Shown: positions 35,809-44,849 of the stretch, piece after piece | Layout: the number at the start of each line of letters is the position of its first letter | Position numbering within the stretch: position 1 is the first letter of the stretch | From: Rhodoferax mekongensis | Lineage (GTDB): Bacteria; Pseudomonadota; Gammaproteobacteria; Burkholderiales; Burkholderiaceae_C | Reading direction: 5' to 3' | Length of the DNA: 64,000 bases | Assembly (NCBI RefSeq): GCF_032191775.1 | Contig: NZ_CP132507.1 | Span: 3,435,001 to 3,499,000, forward strand | Notes under the pieces: model-generated | Databases searched by the model: none | What the model was told of the DNA's origin: nothing | Seen by the model: the letters and a program-made list of their open reading frames with translations, nothing else | Translations under genes and position numbers: made by a program

Positions 35809-36428
35809 ACACCCCCGACCTCAGCACCCTGGGTGCCGGCTTCAGCCACGAAGCGCTGGGCAGCCAGGCCGTGTTCCGCCAAGCCCTGCAAGCCTTGTCG
35901 CACCCCGGCCGCTGCATCGCAGTGCCCAGCGATGCTCAAGTGCCACAAGGCGCCCACCCGGCCTCAGCCGCCTTTCTGCTCGCCATGCTGGACTCGGACT
36001 GCCGCGTCTGGCTCTCACCCCGCCTGGCCTCCGGCCCTGCCGCGCTCTGGTTGCAATTCCACACCGGCTGCACGGTGGTGCCATCGGCTGCAGATGCGGC
36101 TTTTGTGTGGGTGGCACAAGGCGATGCCATGCCCGCCTTGCACGAACTGGAGCAAGGCTCCGACGCCTACCCCGACCAGTCCGCCACCTGCGTGATCGAT
36201 GTAGCAGGTCTGACTTCTGCGCATGCGGACGGTGCGTGGGAACTCAGCGGCCCCGGCATCCAGAGCACCCAGGCACTCAGCGTGCAGGGCCTGCCCCCTG
36301 ACTTCACCCGCCAATGGGCTGCCAACCAGGCGCGTTTCCCGCGTGGAGTGGATGTGTTTCTGGCCAGCGAAAGCCATTTGGCAGGCCTGCCGCGCACCAC
36401 GCGCATTGCAACTCCGGGAGGGCGCTGA
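35805..36428 (+). CDS. phnH: C-P lyase core subunit PhnH
   Basis: 207 residues with AVFRQALQALSHPGRCIAVP, AAFLLAMLDSDCRVWLSP and the C-terminal FPRGVDVFLASESHLAGLPRTTRI, all PhnH hallmarks. It forms the dimeric centre of the core complex and has a PLP-transferase-like fold without PLP. It overlaps phnG (ATGA) and is followed by phnI after 2 bases. Confidence 0.95.
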   Translation: MNTPDLSTLGAGFSHEALGSQAVFRQALQALSHPGRCIAVPSDAQVPQGAHPASAAFLLAMLDSDCRVWLSPRLASGPAALWLQFHTGCTVVPSAADAAFVWVAQGDAMPALHELEQGSDAYPDQSATCVIDVAGLTSAHADGAWELSGPGIQSTQALSVQGLPPDFTRQWAANQARFPRGVDVFLASESHLAGLPRTTRIATPGGR

Positions 36429-36430
36429 CC

Positions 36431-37525
36431 ATGTACGTAGCCGTCAAGGGCGGGGAATCCGCCATCCTCAACAGCTACGGCCTGCTGGCGGCCCAGCGCC
36501 GTGGCGACCCGGCCTTGCCGGAGCTCAGCATTGCGCAAATCCGGGAGCAGCTCAAGCTCGCCGTGGACCGCGTGATGAACGAAGGCTCGGTGCACGACCC
36601 CGAACTCGCGGCACTCGCCATCAAGCAAGCCAGTGGCGACCTGGTGGAGGCCATCTTTTTGCTGCGCGCTTACCGCGCCACGCTCCCCCGCCTGGGCAAC
36701 ACCGTGCCTTTGAAAACCGAACGCATGCAGCTGGACCGCCGCATCTCGGCCACCTTCAAAGACTTGCCCGGCGGACAGGTACTGGGCCCCACGTACGACT
36801 ACACCCAGCGCCTGCTGGACTTCACCTTGCTGGCCGAAGGCCGCACTCCCGTGAGCAGCGCGCCATCCGCGCCCGTGGTGGGTACGCAAGCCGCCGTCAC
36901 CCCGCGTGTGGTGGATCTGCTCAATGACGAAGGCCTGATCGAAACCCGGCCCATTCCACCCGGCGACCCCGCACCCGTGGACCTGACCCGCGAACCCCTG
37001 CGCTTTCCGGCGGCGCGGGCCACCCGTTTGCAAAACCTGGCCCGCGCGGACGAAGGCTTTTTGCTCTCCATGGCGTACTCCACCCAGCGCGGCTACGCCC
37101 ACAGCCACCCCTTTGTGGGCGAGGTGCGCTTGGGCAGCGTGGCAGTGGAGATTGAGCCGGAAGAGCTGGGCTTTGCCATCTCCATCGGCGACATCGAAAT
37201 CACCGAATGCGAAATGGTCAACCAGTTCGCCGGTAGCAAAACGGAGCCACCGCAGTTCACCCGCGGCTACGGCCTGGCTTTCGGCCACTGCGAGCGCAAG
37301 GCCATGGCCATGAGCCTGGTGGACCGTGCGCTGCGCGCGGATGAGCTGGGCGAGGCCATTGAGTCGCCCGCACAAGTGCAGGAATTTGTGCTCTCGCACA
37401 GCGACAGCCTGGAGGCTTCCGGCTTTGTGCAACACCTGAAATTGCCGCACTACGTGGACTTCCAGTCCGAGCTGGAGCTGATCCGCAAAATGCGCGCCGC
37501 CGCTGTGGAGGACACGACCCCATGA
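36431..37525 (+). CDS. phnI: C-P lyase core subunit PhnI (nucleosidase)
   Basis: 364 residues from MYVAVKGGESAILNSYGLLA, the conserved PhnI start. DPELAALAIKQASGDLVEAIFLLRAYRATLPRLG and YSTQRGYAHSHPFVGEVRLG are typical. Together with G, H and L it displaces adenine from ATP to give ribose-1-phosphonate-5-triphosphate. It overlaps phnJ by 4 bases. Confidence 0.96.
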   Translation: MYVAVKGGESAILNSYGLLAAQRRGDPALPELSIAQIREQLKLAVDRVMNEGSVHDPELAALAIKQASGDLVEAIFLLRAYRATLPRLGNTVPLKTERMQLDRRISATFKDLPGGQVLGPTYDYTQRLLDFTLLAEGRTPVSSAPSAPVVGTQAAVTPRVVDLLNDEGLIETRPIPPGDPAPVDLTREPLRFPAARATRLQNLARADEGFLLSMAYSTQRGYAHSHPFVGEVRLGSVAVEIEPEELGFAISIGDIEITECEMVNQFAGSKTEPPQFTRGYGLAFGHCERKAMAMSLVDRALRADELGEAIESPAQVQEFVLSHSDSLEASGFVQHLKLPHYVDFQSELELIRKMRAAAVEDTTP

Positions 37526-38439
37526 ACGCCCGTCTGGAAACCACCCTGCCGGATACCGGCCACACTGCGGACGAGGTGCAACAGCACTTCAACTTCGCGT
37601 ACCTGGATGAGCGCACCAAACGCATGATCCGCCGCACCATCCTGAAGGCGGTAGCCATCCCCGGCTACCAGGTGCCCTTCGGTTCCCGCGAAATGCCCTT
37701 GCCCTATGGCTGGGGGACCGGCGGCATACAAGTTACCGCTGCAGTCATCGGCCCGGATGAAGTCCTCAAGATCATTGACCAGGGCTCGGACGACACCGTC
37801 AACGCGGTCAACATCCGCCGCTTCTTTCAGCGCACGGCCGGCGTGCGAACCACCACCCGCACCGCAGAGGCCACGCTGATCCAGACCCGCCATCGCATCC
37901 CCGAGACGCCGCTCACCGAAGGCCAGATCATCGTGTACCAGGTGCCGGTGCCCGAGCCGCTGCAGCGGCTGGAGCCACGCGAAACCGAGACGCGCACCCT
38001 GCATGCGCTGGCGGAATACGGCCTCATGCATGTGAAGCTCTACGAAGACATTGCGCGCTACGGCCACATTGCCACCACCTATGACTATCCGGTCATGGTG
38101 AACCACCGCTACCTGATGGCACCCTCGCCCATCCCCAAGTTCGACAACCCCAAGATGCACATGAACCCGGCCTTGCAGCTCTTTGGCGCAGGCCGCGAAA
38201 AGCGCATCTACGCTGTGCCCCCCTACACCGCGGTAGAGAGCTTGGGTTTCGAAGACCACCCTTTTGAAGTGCAGAAGTGGGACAGCGCCTGCGCTTTGTG
38301 TGGTGCGACCGACAGCTTCTTGGATGAAGTGATCACCGACGACGCCGGTGCCCGCATGCACGTGTGCTCGGACTCGGACTACTGCCAATCCCGCCAGGCT
38401 GCGCAAACAGAGCAGGCGCCATCGGGAGAGGCCGCATGA
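37522..38439 (+). CDS. phnJ: Carbon-phosphorus lyase PhnJ (radical SAM-type)
   Basis: 305 residues. The unusual iron-sulfur motif is intact: Cys257, Cys260, Cys282 and Cys288 in CALCGATDSF and HVCSDSDYC. The spacing equals that known for E. coli PhnJ (241, 244, 266, 272), whose last Cys forms the thiyl radical. It cleaves the C-P bond of ribose-1-phosphonate-5-phosphate, giving the cyclic phosphate and a hydrocarbon such as methane. It overlaps phnI and the GNAT gene by 4 bases each. Confidence 0.97.
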   Translation: MNARLETTLPDTGHTADEVQQHFNFAYLDERTKRMIRRTILKAVAIPGYQVPFGSREMPLPYGWGTGGIQVTAAVIGPDEVLKIIDQGSDDTVNAVNIRRFFQRTAGVRTTTRTAEATLIQTRHRIPETPLTEGQIIVYQVPVPEPLQRLEPRETETRTLHALAEYGLMHVKLYEDIARYGHIATTYDYPVMVNHRYLMAPSPIPKFDNPKMHMNPALQLFGAGREKRIYAVPPYTAVESLGFEDHPFEVQKWDSACALCGATDSFLDEVITDDAGARMHVCSDSDYCQSRQAAQTEQAPSGEAA

Positions 38440-38879
38440 GCGCCCACATCCGCCAGGCTATCGAAGCCGATTTGCCGAGCGTGCTGGCCCTGTATGCCCA
38501 GCCGGACCTGGACAACGGGCATGTGTTGAGTGAGCACGAGGCCCGCGCCGTGTTCGCGCAGTTTGCGCGCTACCCGAACTACCGCCTGTTCGTCGCTCTG
38601 CGGGACGACAGGGTAGTGGGCACTTATGCGCTGCTGGTCATGCACAACCTGGCGCATCGGGGCGCGCCTTCCGCCATTGCCGAAGACGTGGTGGTCGATA
38701 GAGCCTACCAGGGTCAGGGCATAGGTCGCCAAATGATGGCCCATGCCCTGCAACGGGCCAAAGAGGCCGGTTGCTACAAGCTGGCCCTGTCTTCCAACCG
38801 CAAGCGCAAGGACGCGCATGCCTTTTACGAATCGCTGGGCTTTCAACAGCACGGCCTGAGCTTTGTGATGGAGCCCTGA
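38436..38879 (+). CDS. GNAT acetyltransferase, PhnO-like
   Basis: 147 residues, close to the 144 of E. coli PhnO. Acetyl-CoA motif A is visible (EDVVVDRAYQGQGIGRQMMAHALQRAKEAG), then YKLALSSNRKRKDAHAFYESLGF. It is inserted between phnJ and phnK with 4-base and 1-base junctions, so it belongs to the operon. PhnO acetylates aminoalkylphosphonates to protect the cell or prepare substrates; a similar role is inferred from position only. Confidence 0.7.
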   Translation: MSAHIRQAIEADLPSVLALYAQPDLDNGHVLSEHEARAVFAQFARYPNYRLFVALRDDRVVGTYALLVMHNLAHRGAPSAIAEDVVVDRAYQGQGIGRQMMAHALQRAKEAGCYKLALSSNRKRKDAHAFYESLGFQQHGLSFVMEP

Positions 38880-38880
38880 C

Positions 38881-39666
38881 ATGCACACCGACCCCTCTAC
38901 CCCCTTACTGCAGGTGCGCGGCATCAGCAAGCGCTATGGCGACCGCGTGGCCTTGCACGATGTGTCGTTTGACCTCTGGCCCGGCGAGGTGCTGGCCGTG
39001 GTGGGCGAATCCGGCTCGGGCAAATCCACCCTGCTCAACGCCATTGCCGCCCGCGCCAAGCCGGACGCCGGCAGCGTGCAGTACTGCACCCGTGAAGCGG
39101 GCCTGCAGGAAGTGTTCTTGATGACCGAGGCGCAGCAGCGCCTGCTGGCCCGCACCGACTGGGGCTTTGTGCACCAGAACGCCGCTGACGGTTTGCGCAT
39201 GGATGTGTCGGCCGGTGCCAATGTGGGCGAGCGCCTCATGGGCCTGGGGGAGCGCAACTATGCGCACCTGCGTGCGACTGCTGCGCAGTGGCTGAGCCGT
39301 GTCGAGATTGACCCTGCCCGCATGGACGACACGCCCCGCACATTCTCGGGCGGCATGCGCCAGCGCTTGCAGATCGCCCGCAACCTGGTCACTGAACCGC
39401 GCCTCGTGTTTATGGATGAGCCGACCTCCGGACTGGACGTGTCGGTGCAGGCTCGCCTGCTGGACATGCTGCGCCAGCTCACCCAGGGCATGCAGCTCGC
39501 CGCCATCATCGTGACGCACGACTTGGCCGTGGCCCGCCTGCTGGCCCACCGCATGATGGTGATGCAGCGTGGCCGAGTGGTGGAGTCCGGCCTGACCGAC
39601 CAGCTGCTGGACGACCCCCAGCACCCTTACACCCAACTTCTCGTTTCCTCGGTACTACAGCCATGA
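38881..39666 (+). CDS. phnK: C-P lyase ABC protein PhnK
   Basis: 261 residues in a single ABC ATPase domain: Walker A GESGSGKST, DWGFVHQNAADGLRMDVSAGANVGERLM, signature FSGGMRQRLQIARNL and Walker B LVFMDEPTSGLDVSVQARLLD. It binds the core complex at PhnJ and couples ATP use to turnover; it has no membrane partner. It overlaps phnL by 4 bases. Confidence 0.95.
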   Translation: MHTDPSTPLLQVRGISKRYGDRVALHDVSFDLWPGEVLAVVGESGSGKSTLLNAIAARAKPDAGSVQYCTREAGLQEVFLMTEAQQRLLARTDWGFVHQNAADGLRMDVSAGANVGERLMGLGERNYAHLRATAAQWLSRVEIDPARMDDTPRTFSGGMRQRLQIARNLVTEPRLVFMDEPTSGLDVSVQARLLDMLRQLTQGMQLAAIIVTHDLAVARLLAHRMMVMQRGRVVESGLTDQLLDDPQHPYTQLLVSSVLQP

Positions 39667-40382
39667 GCACACCCTTGTTGCAACTCCAGGGGGTGGCCAA
39701 GCGCTTTACCCTGCACCACCAATCCGGCGCGGAGCTGGCGGTCATGTCGGACGCCAGTTTTGCGGTGCATGCTGGCGAATGCGTGGTGCTGGACGGCCCC
39801 TCGGGCATGGGCAAAAGCACGCTGCTGAAAATGATCTACGCCAACTACCGCGCCAGCACCGGCCACATTGCCGTGACCAACGCCCATGGCCACACCATCG
39901 ACATGACCAGCGCCACACCGCGTGAGCTGGTGCGCATGCGCAAGGAGACCATAGGCTACGTGAGCCAGTTCCTCCGCGTGATCCCACGCGTGGCCGCCAT
40001 CGATGTGGTGGCCGAGTCCCTGCTGGAGGACAGCGCCAACGACCCGCAAGCGGTGGCGGCTGCGCGGGAAGAGTCTGGCCGCTGGCTGACCCGCCTGCGT
40101 ATTCCTGAACGGCTGTGGCACCTGCCTCCGGCAACCTTTTCCGGCGGGGAGCAGCAGCGCATCAACATCGCCCGCAACATGATCAAACCGAGGCCTTTGC
40201 TGCTGCTGGACGAACCCACTGCGTCGCTGGATGCGGCCAATACCGACACCGTTATCACCCTGATCCGCGAGGCCATTGCCCGTGGCGCTGCGGTGGTAGG
40301 AATATTTCACGATGCCGAGGTAGGCCGCACTGTAGCCACCCGCCATATCGACGTCACCAAGTTCAGGAGTCTGGCCGCATGA
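39663..40382 (+). CDS. phnL: C-P lyase ABC protein PhnL
   Basis: 239 residues. Walker A GPSGMGKST, QFLRVIPRVAAIDVVAESLL, signature FSGGEQQRINIARNMI and Walker B LLLLDEPTASLD are typical of PhnL. It partners PhnK on the C-P lyase core. It overlaps phnM by 4 bases. Confidence 0.95.
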   Translation: MSTPLLQLQGVAKRFTLHHQSGAELAVMSDASFAVHAGECVVLDGPSGMGKSTLLKMIYANYRASTGHIAVTNAHGHTIDMTSATPRELVRMRKETIGYVSQFLRVIPRVAAIDVVAESLLEDSANDPQAVAAAREESGRWLTRLRIPERLWHLPPATFSGGEQQRINIARNMIKPRPLLLLDEPTASLDAANTDTVITLIREAIARGAAVVGIFHDAEVGRTVATRHIDVTKFRSLAA

Positions 40383-41536
40383 TTACTGCACAGCTGTTTA
40401 CCAACGCACGTCTGGTGCTTGCCGATGAAGTGCTGAACGGCAGCCTACTGGCACAGGACGGCCATATTGCTGAAGTTCAACCTGGTCAATCGCAAGCAAC
40501 TGATGCCATCGATCTGGAGGGGGACTACCTACTGCCCGGTCTGGTGGAAATGCATACCGACAACTTCGAACGCCACCTGATGCCACGGCCCAAAGTCTAT
40601 TGGGCGGAACTGCCGGCGCTCATGGCACATGACGCCGAAGTGGCCGCCGCCGGCATTACTACCGTGTTCGATGCTCTGGGCGTGGGCGAGGCCGACACGG
40701 AAAGCCTGCGCGCTAGCGCCTGGGGCGGTGTGCTCCAAACGCTGGACGCCTGCCATGCGCAGGGCCTATTGCGGGCAGACCACCACTTGCATGTGCGCTG
40801 CGAACTTCCAGCCCCCAACACCATTGAACTCTTTGCGCCGTTTCTGGGTCACCCGCGCCTGTCCCTGATCTCGCTCATGGACCACACACCGGGCCAGCGG
40901 CAGTGGGAAGACATTGAGCAGGCTCGCACCTACTACACCGGCAAAAAGGGCTGGAGCCAGCAGAAGTTTGAGCAGCAAGTCGCGCAGGCCAACGAGCTTC
41001 AGGCGCGATACGCCGAGCCGCATCGCGCCTACTTTGTGGACTACTGCCGCAGCAACGGCATTGCGCTGGCCAGCCACGATGACACCACCGTGGCACACGT
41101 GGAGCAGGCCCATGCCGAGGGCGCCAGCATGTCGGAGTTCCCCACTACCGTGGCGGCAGCCCGGGAAGCACGTGCGCGCGGCTTGCGCACGGTCATGGGC
41201 GGGCCCAATGTGGTGCGCGGTGGCTCCCACTCCGGCAACGTGGCCGCCGCAGAACTGGCCAAGCTGGGGCTGCTGGACATTTTGTCGTCCGACTATGTGC
41301 CGGGCAGCATGCTCAGCGGGGCGATGCGCCTGGTGCGCGATGGCCTGATGACGCTGCCACAAGCCGTGGCCACCGTCAGCCGTACGCCGGCCCTGGTCAC
41401 AGGCCTGAGCGACCGGGGAGCTATCGCTGCGGGCTTGCGTGCGGACCTGATCCAGGTGCGCATGGCGACCTTGCCGGGCGGGCAGGAACACCCCGTAGTG
41501 CGCGCCGTCTGGCGTGAAGGCCGGCGAGTGCTGTAG
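40379..41536 (+). CDS. phnM: RPnTP hydrolase (amidohydrolase) PhnM
   Basis: 385 residues from MITAQLFTNARLVLADEVLNG. The amidohydrolase metal motif VEMHTDNFERHLMPRP is followed by FDALGVGEADTES, IALASHDDTTVAHVEQA, VVRGGSHSGNVAAAELA and DILSSDYVPGSML, the expected barrel ligands. It removes pyrophosphate from ribose-1-phosphonate-5-triphosphate. Last gene of the enzyme block; 94 bases precede phnC. Confidence 0.96.
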   Translation: MITAQLFTNARLVLADEVLNGSLLAQDGHIAEVQPGQSQATDAIDLEGDYLLPGLVEMHTDNFERHLMPRPKVYWAELPALMAHDAEVAAAGITTVFDALGVGEADTESLRASAWGGVLQTLDACHAQGLLRADHHLHVRCELPAPNTIELFAPFLGHPRLSLISLMDHTPGQRQWEDIEQARTYYTGKKGWSQQKFEQQVAQANELQARYAEPHRAYFVDYCRSNGIALASHDDTTVAHVEQAHAEGASMSEFPTTVAAAREARARGLRTVMGGPNVVRGGSHSGNVAAAELAKLGLLDILSSDYVPGSMLSGAMRLVRDGLMTLPQAVATVSRTPALVTGLSDRGAIAAGLRADLIQVRMATLPGGQEHPVVRAVWREGRRVL

Positions 41537-41603
41537 GGCGCCTTGCGTCATACAAATTTCCCTGAAGTTTCATCAAAACGTCACCCCACCGCCGGACACT
41601 GAA

Positions 41604-41617
41604 TCTGTCTAGACAAA
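41604..41617. promoter_or_regulatory. PhnF operator candidate 2 (before phnC)
   Basis: TGTCTAGACA (41606-41615) is a perfect 10-base palindrome with flanks giving CTGTCTAGACAA, matching 10 of 12 positions of the site at 35262-35273. It lies 15 bases before the phnC ATG and just ahead of AGGAG. This suggests separate control of the transporter genes by the same regulator. Confidence 0.7.
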
Positions 41618-41630
41618 TTGAGGAGAAGCC

Positions 41631-42485
41631 ATGCACCACGCACTCCGTATTGAACAACTCAACAAACACTTTGCCAACGGCAAGCACGCGCTGAACAACA
41701 TCAACCTCACCGTGGCACAGGGTGAAATGGTGGCTTTGATCGGTGCTTCAGGGTCCGGCAAATCCACGCTCATGCGCCACATGGCTGGCTTGGTGTCGGC
41801 GGACGCGGGGCCGGGCTCCTTGATCGAGGTAGATGGTTGCTGCGTGCAGCAGGGCGGCCGGGTGCACCGCAACATCCGCCAGGTACGGGCCCGCATCGGC
41901 TTTGTGTTCCAGCAATTCAACCTGGTGGACCGACTACCGGTGCAGGTCAATGTGTTGGTGGGTTTGCTGCACCGCATGCCACTGTGGCGCGGGCTGCTGC
42001 GCTGGTTCACCGAACAGGAACGCGCGCAGGCCATAGAAGCCTTGCAACGCGTGGGCATTGCGGAATGCCACGCGCAGCGTGCCTCCACCTTGTCGGGCGG
42101 CCAGCAGCAACGCGCCGCCATTGCCCGCACGCTGGTGCAAGGCGCGAAAGTGGTGCTCGCGGACGAGCCGATTGCTTCGCTGGACCCGGAATCCTCCCGC
42201 AAGGTGATGGAGATTCTGGCCCGTATCAACCGTGAAGACCGCTGCACCGTGATCGTGTCGCTGCATCAGGTCGATATGGCACTCAAGTACTGCCCTCGCG
42301 TGGTAGCCCTGAACCAGGGCTGTGTGGTCTATGACGGCCCCGCCAGTGCCCTCACCCCCGACCTGCTGCGCGAACTCTATGGCGTGCAGGCCGACGAAAT
42401 TCTGGCGGATGCGCAACGTCCTGCCACTTCCCCGGTACTCGTGCCGTCTGCCCCTTGGGGCAGCCCGGTGGCGCAGACCGCTTGA
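41631..42485 (+). CDS. phnC: Phosphonate ABC transporter ATP-binding protein
   Basis: 284 residues. Walker [10 protein letters not shown], the Q-loop [21 protein letters not shown], signature [16 protein letters not shown], Walker [17 protein letters not shown] and H-loop [16 protein letters not shown] place it in the PhnC family. A strong AGGAG lies six bases upstream of the ATG. It energises phosphonate uptake with PhnD and PhnE. Confidence 0.95.
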   Translation: MHHALRIEQLNKHFANGKHALNNINLTVAQGEMVALIGASGSGKSTLMRHMAGLVSADAGPGSLIEVDGCCVQQGGRVHRNIRQVRARIGFVFQQFNLVDRLPVQVNVLVGLLHRMPLWRGLLRWFTEQERAQAIEALQRVGIAECHAQRASTLSGGQQQRAAIARTLVQGAKVVLADEPIASLDPESSRKVMEILARINREDRCTVIVSLHQVDMALKYCPRVVALNQGCVVYDGPASALTPDLLRELYGVQADEILADAQRPATSPVLVPSAPWGSPVAQTA

Positions 42486-42516
42486 CCTTCCCTGCCAACC
42501 TTTTCAGGAGCTTTCC

Positions 42517-43470
42517 ATGTTGAAAAAAATCTGGGCGACCTCGGTCGCCGCCATCAGCCTCGGCCTGCTGGCACCCGCAGCCGGTGCACAGGAATTGAAC
42601 TTCGGCATCATCTCGACCGAATCGTCCCAACAGCTCAAGCAGCAATGGCAACCGGTGCTGGACGCACTGACCCAGCAAACCGGCCTCAAGGTCAATGCAT
42701 TTTTTGCCCCGGACTATGCCGGCGTGATCGAAGGCATGCGCTTTAACAAAGTGCAGTTCGCCTGGTTCGGCAACAAGTCCGCCATGGAAGCGGTGGACCG
42801 TGCCAACGGTGAAGTGTTTGCCAAAGTCGTCAACATCGACGGCACCGAAGGCTACTACTCCCACCTGATCGTGCACCGCGACAGCGCCCTCAAGTCGGTG
42901 GACGACGTGCTCAAGAACGCCAAGAACCTGAACTTCGGCAACGGTGACCCGAACTCCACCTCCGGCTTCCTGGTGCCCGGTTACTACGTGTTCGCCAAGA
43001 ACAATGTGGACACCAAGAGCGCCTTCAAGGTCGCCCGCTCTGCCAACCACGAAACCAACGCCATGGCTGTAGCCAACAAGCAAGTGGACGTGGCCACCAA
43101 CAACAGTGAAACCCTGGCCAAGCTCGAAAAAACCATGCCTGAAAAGGTCAAGGAGCTGCGCATTGTCTGGACCTCGCCCCTGATTGCCTCCGACCCCTTG
43201 GTGTGGCGCAAGGACCTGCCGGACGCCACCAAGGCCAAGCTCAAGGCCTTCTTCACCAGCTACGGCAAAACCAACCCTGCGGAACGCGAAGTCATGGCCA
43301 AGTTGAACTGGTCCACGTTCAAGGAATCCAACAACAGCCAGTTGCTGCCGATCCGCCAGCTCGACATGTTCAGCAAGCGCACCAAGGTGGAAGCAGACAC
43401 CACCCTGGCTGAAGACGACAAGAAGCGCCAACTGGCTGAGCTGGACAAGAAACTCGCTGAGCTGAAGTGA
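42517..43470 (+). CDS. phnD: Phosphonate ABC transporter periplasmic binding protein
   Basis: 317 residues from [25 protein letters not shown] (signal peptide). The mature protein starts [26 protein letters not shown] and has [34 protein letters not shown] and [19 protein letters not shown], classic PhnD segments around the phosphonate pocket. It shares TGATG with the start of phnE. Confidence 0.95.
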   Translation: MLKKIWATSVAAISLGLLAPAAGAQELNFGIISTESSQQLKQQWQPVLDALTQQTGLKVNAFFAPDYAGVIEGMRFNKVQFAWFGNKSAMEAVDRANGEVFAKVVNIDGTEGYYSHLIVHRDSALKSVDDVLKNAKNLNFGNGDPNSTSGFLVPGYYVFAKNNVDTKSAFKVARSANHETNAMAVANKQVDVATNNSETLAKLEKTMPEKVKELRIVWTSPLIASDPLVWRKDLPDATKAKLKAFFTSYGKTNPAEREVMAKLNWSTFKESNNSQLLPIRQLDMFSKRTKVEADTTLAEDDKKRQLAELDKKLAELK

Positions 43471-44287
43471 TGTCCACCACCCCGGCCCCCACTGTGACGC
43501 CCCGCCTGCCCGCTACGGTCGGCGCCGCTGCCTCGAAGCAAGGTCTGGGGTGGCACCTCTCTTGGGCCTTGTTGCTGGCCCTGCTCGCCATCTCGTGGAA
43601 GGGCGCAGACATGCGTCCCGCCGACCTGGTCCGCGACTCCGGCAACATGGCCACTTACTTGGCAGACTTTTTCCCCCAAAGTTCGGTGACTGGCGCAACT
43701 ACGTGCAAGAAATGTTGGTCACCTTGCAGATCGCCCTATGGGGCACTGCCCTTGCAGTAGTAACAGCCATTCCCATGGCGCTGTTGGCCTCAGCCAACCT
43801 CGTGCCCTGGTGGGTCTACCAGCCGATGCGCCGCCTCATGGACGCCACCCGTGCCATCAATGAGATGGTGTTTGCGATGCTGTTTGTGGTGGCCGTAGGC
43901 CTGGGCCCGTTTGCCGGTGTGTTGGCGCTGTGGATTCACACCAGCGGCGTACTGGCCAAACTGTTCTCGGAGGCGGTCGAAGCCATAGACCCCCAACCGG
44001 TGGAAGGCATTCGCTCTACAGGGGCTACCGCGCTGCACGAAATCATCTACGGCGTCATTCCGCAAGTCATGCCCTTGTGGATTTCCTTCACGCTGTACCG
44101 CTTTGAGAGCAATGTGCGCTCCGCGTCTGTGGTGGGCATGGTGGGGGCCGGCGGCATCGGCGTGGTGCTGTGGGAAATCATCCGCGGCTTCCAGTACGCA
44201 GAAACCTGTGCCGTCATGATCATCATCGTGGCTACGGTCAGCATCATCGATCTGGTGTCCGCCCGTATCCGCAAAGCCCTAGTCTGA
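43470..44287 (+). pseudogene. phnE: Phosphonate ABC transporter permease PhnE, frameshifted
   Basis: ATG 43470 opens a frame ([14 protein letters not shown]...[22 protein letters not shown]) that reaches DFFPQ and then runs into nonsense ending at 43760. The proper continuation, [24 protein letters not shown] onwards to RKALV at 44287, is in the -1 frame. The join falls at TTTTTCCCCCAAAG (43668-43681); one extra C would restore a 272-residue, six-helix PhnE. Everything downstream is intact, including [22 protein letters not shown]. It is either a recent mutation, a homopolymer sequencing error or a slippage site. Confidence 0.85.
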
Positions 44288-44297
44288 GGAGACTGAT

Positions 44298-44849
44298 ATG
44301 GCATTGGACATGGAAGACATCGCCGCCTTGTTTGACAAGCGTGCGGGCAGCCAATACGGCCGCGAGCCTGTGAACCAGATGGAGCACGCCCTGCAATGCG
44401 CCCTGCTGGCGGAGCAAGCCGGCGAGAGTGATGAAACCGTAGTCGCCGCGCTACTGCACGACATCGGCCACGTGATAGCAGCCGAGCGTGACGGCGTCAT
44501 GGACGACACCCAAGAAAAGGACGACCTGCATCAGTACGTGGCGCTGCCGTTTTTGCGTGCCCTGTTGCCCGATGCCGTGCTGGAGCCCATACGCCTGCAT
44601 GTGGATGCCAAACGCTACCTGTGCGCCACCGAGCCCAGCTACTGGGCTGCACTCTCCAAAGGCTCCCAGCGCAGCCTGGAACTCCAAGGTGGCCCGTTCA
44701 GCGAAGCGGAGTTGCAAAGCTTTATCGCCCAACCCTTTGCCGAAGAGGCGGTGCGCCTGCGCCGCTATGACGACCAGGCCAAGGTGCCCGGCAAAGCGAC
44801 CCCGGACTTCAAGTACTTCGCGGAGAAGCTCAGCGCCGTGTGCGCGTAA
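44298..44849 (+). CDS. Phosphonate-associated HD-domain oxygenase (PhnZ/TmpB-like)
   Basis: 183 residues. YGREPVNQMEHALQ (Tyr20, Glu23, His30), LLHDIGH (His54, Asp55), DLHQYVA (His78) and RLHVDAKRYL (His101, Lys105) reproduce the di-iron HD set and the substrate-gating Tyr/Glu known from PhnZ. Those enzymes oxidatively split alpha-hydroxyphosphonates to phosphate. The usual partner, a 2-oxoglutarate dioxygenase such as PhnY, is absent here. Last gene of the island; it overlaps the convergent waaA end by 20 bases. Confidence 0.85.
   Translation: MALDMEDIAALFDKRAGSQYGREPVNQMEHALQCALLAEQAGESDETVVAALLHDIGHVIAAERDGVMDDTQEKDDLHQYVALPFLRALLPDAVLEPIRLHVDAKRYLCATEPSYWAALSKGSQRSLELQGGPFSEAELQSFIAQPFAEEAVRLRRYDDQAKVPGKATPDFKYFAEKLSAVCA

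Noticed and set aside
43668..43681. Programmed -1 ribosomal frameshift making full-length PhnE
   Set aside because: The tract does not place a canonical X-XXY-YYZ heptamer in the right phase (zero-frame codons TTC CCC CAA AGT) and no downstream structure is obvious. Mutation or sequence error is simpler, though slippage is not excluded.
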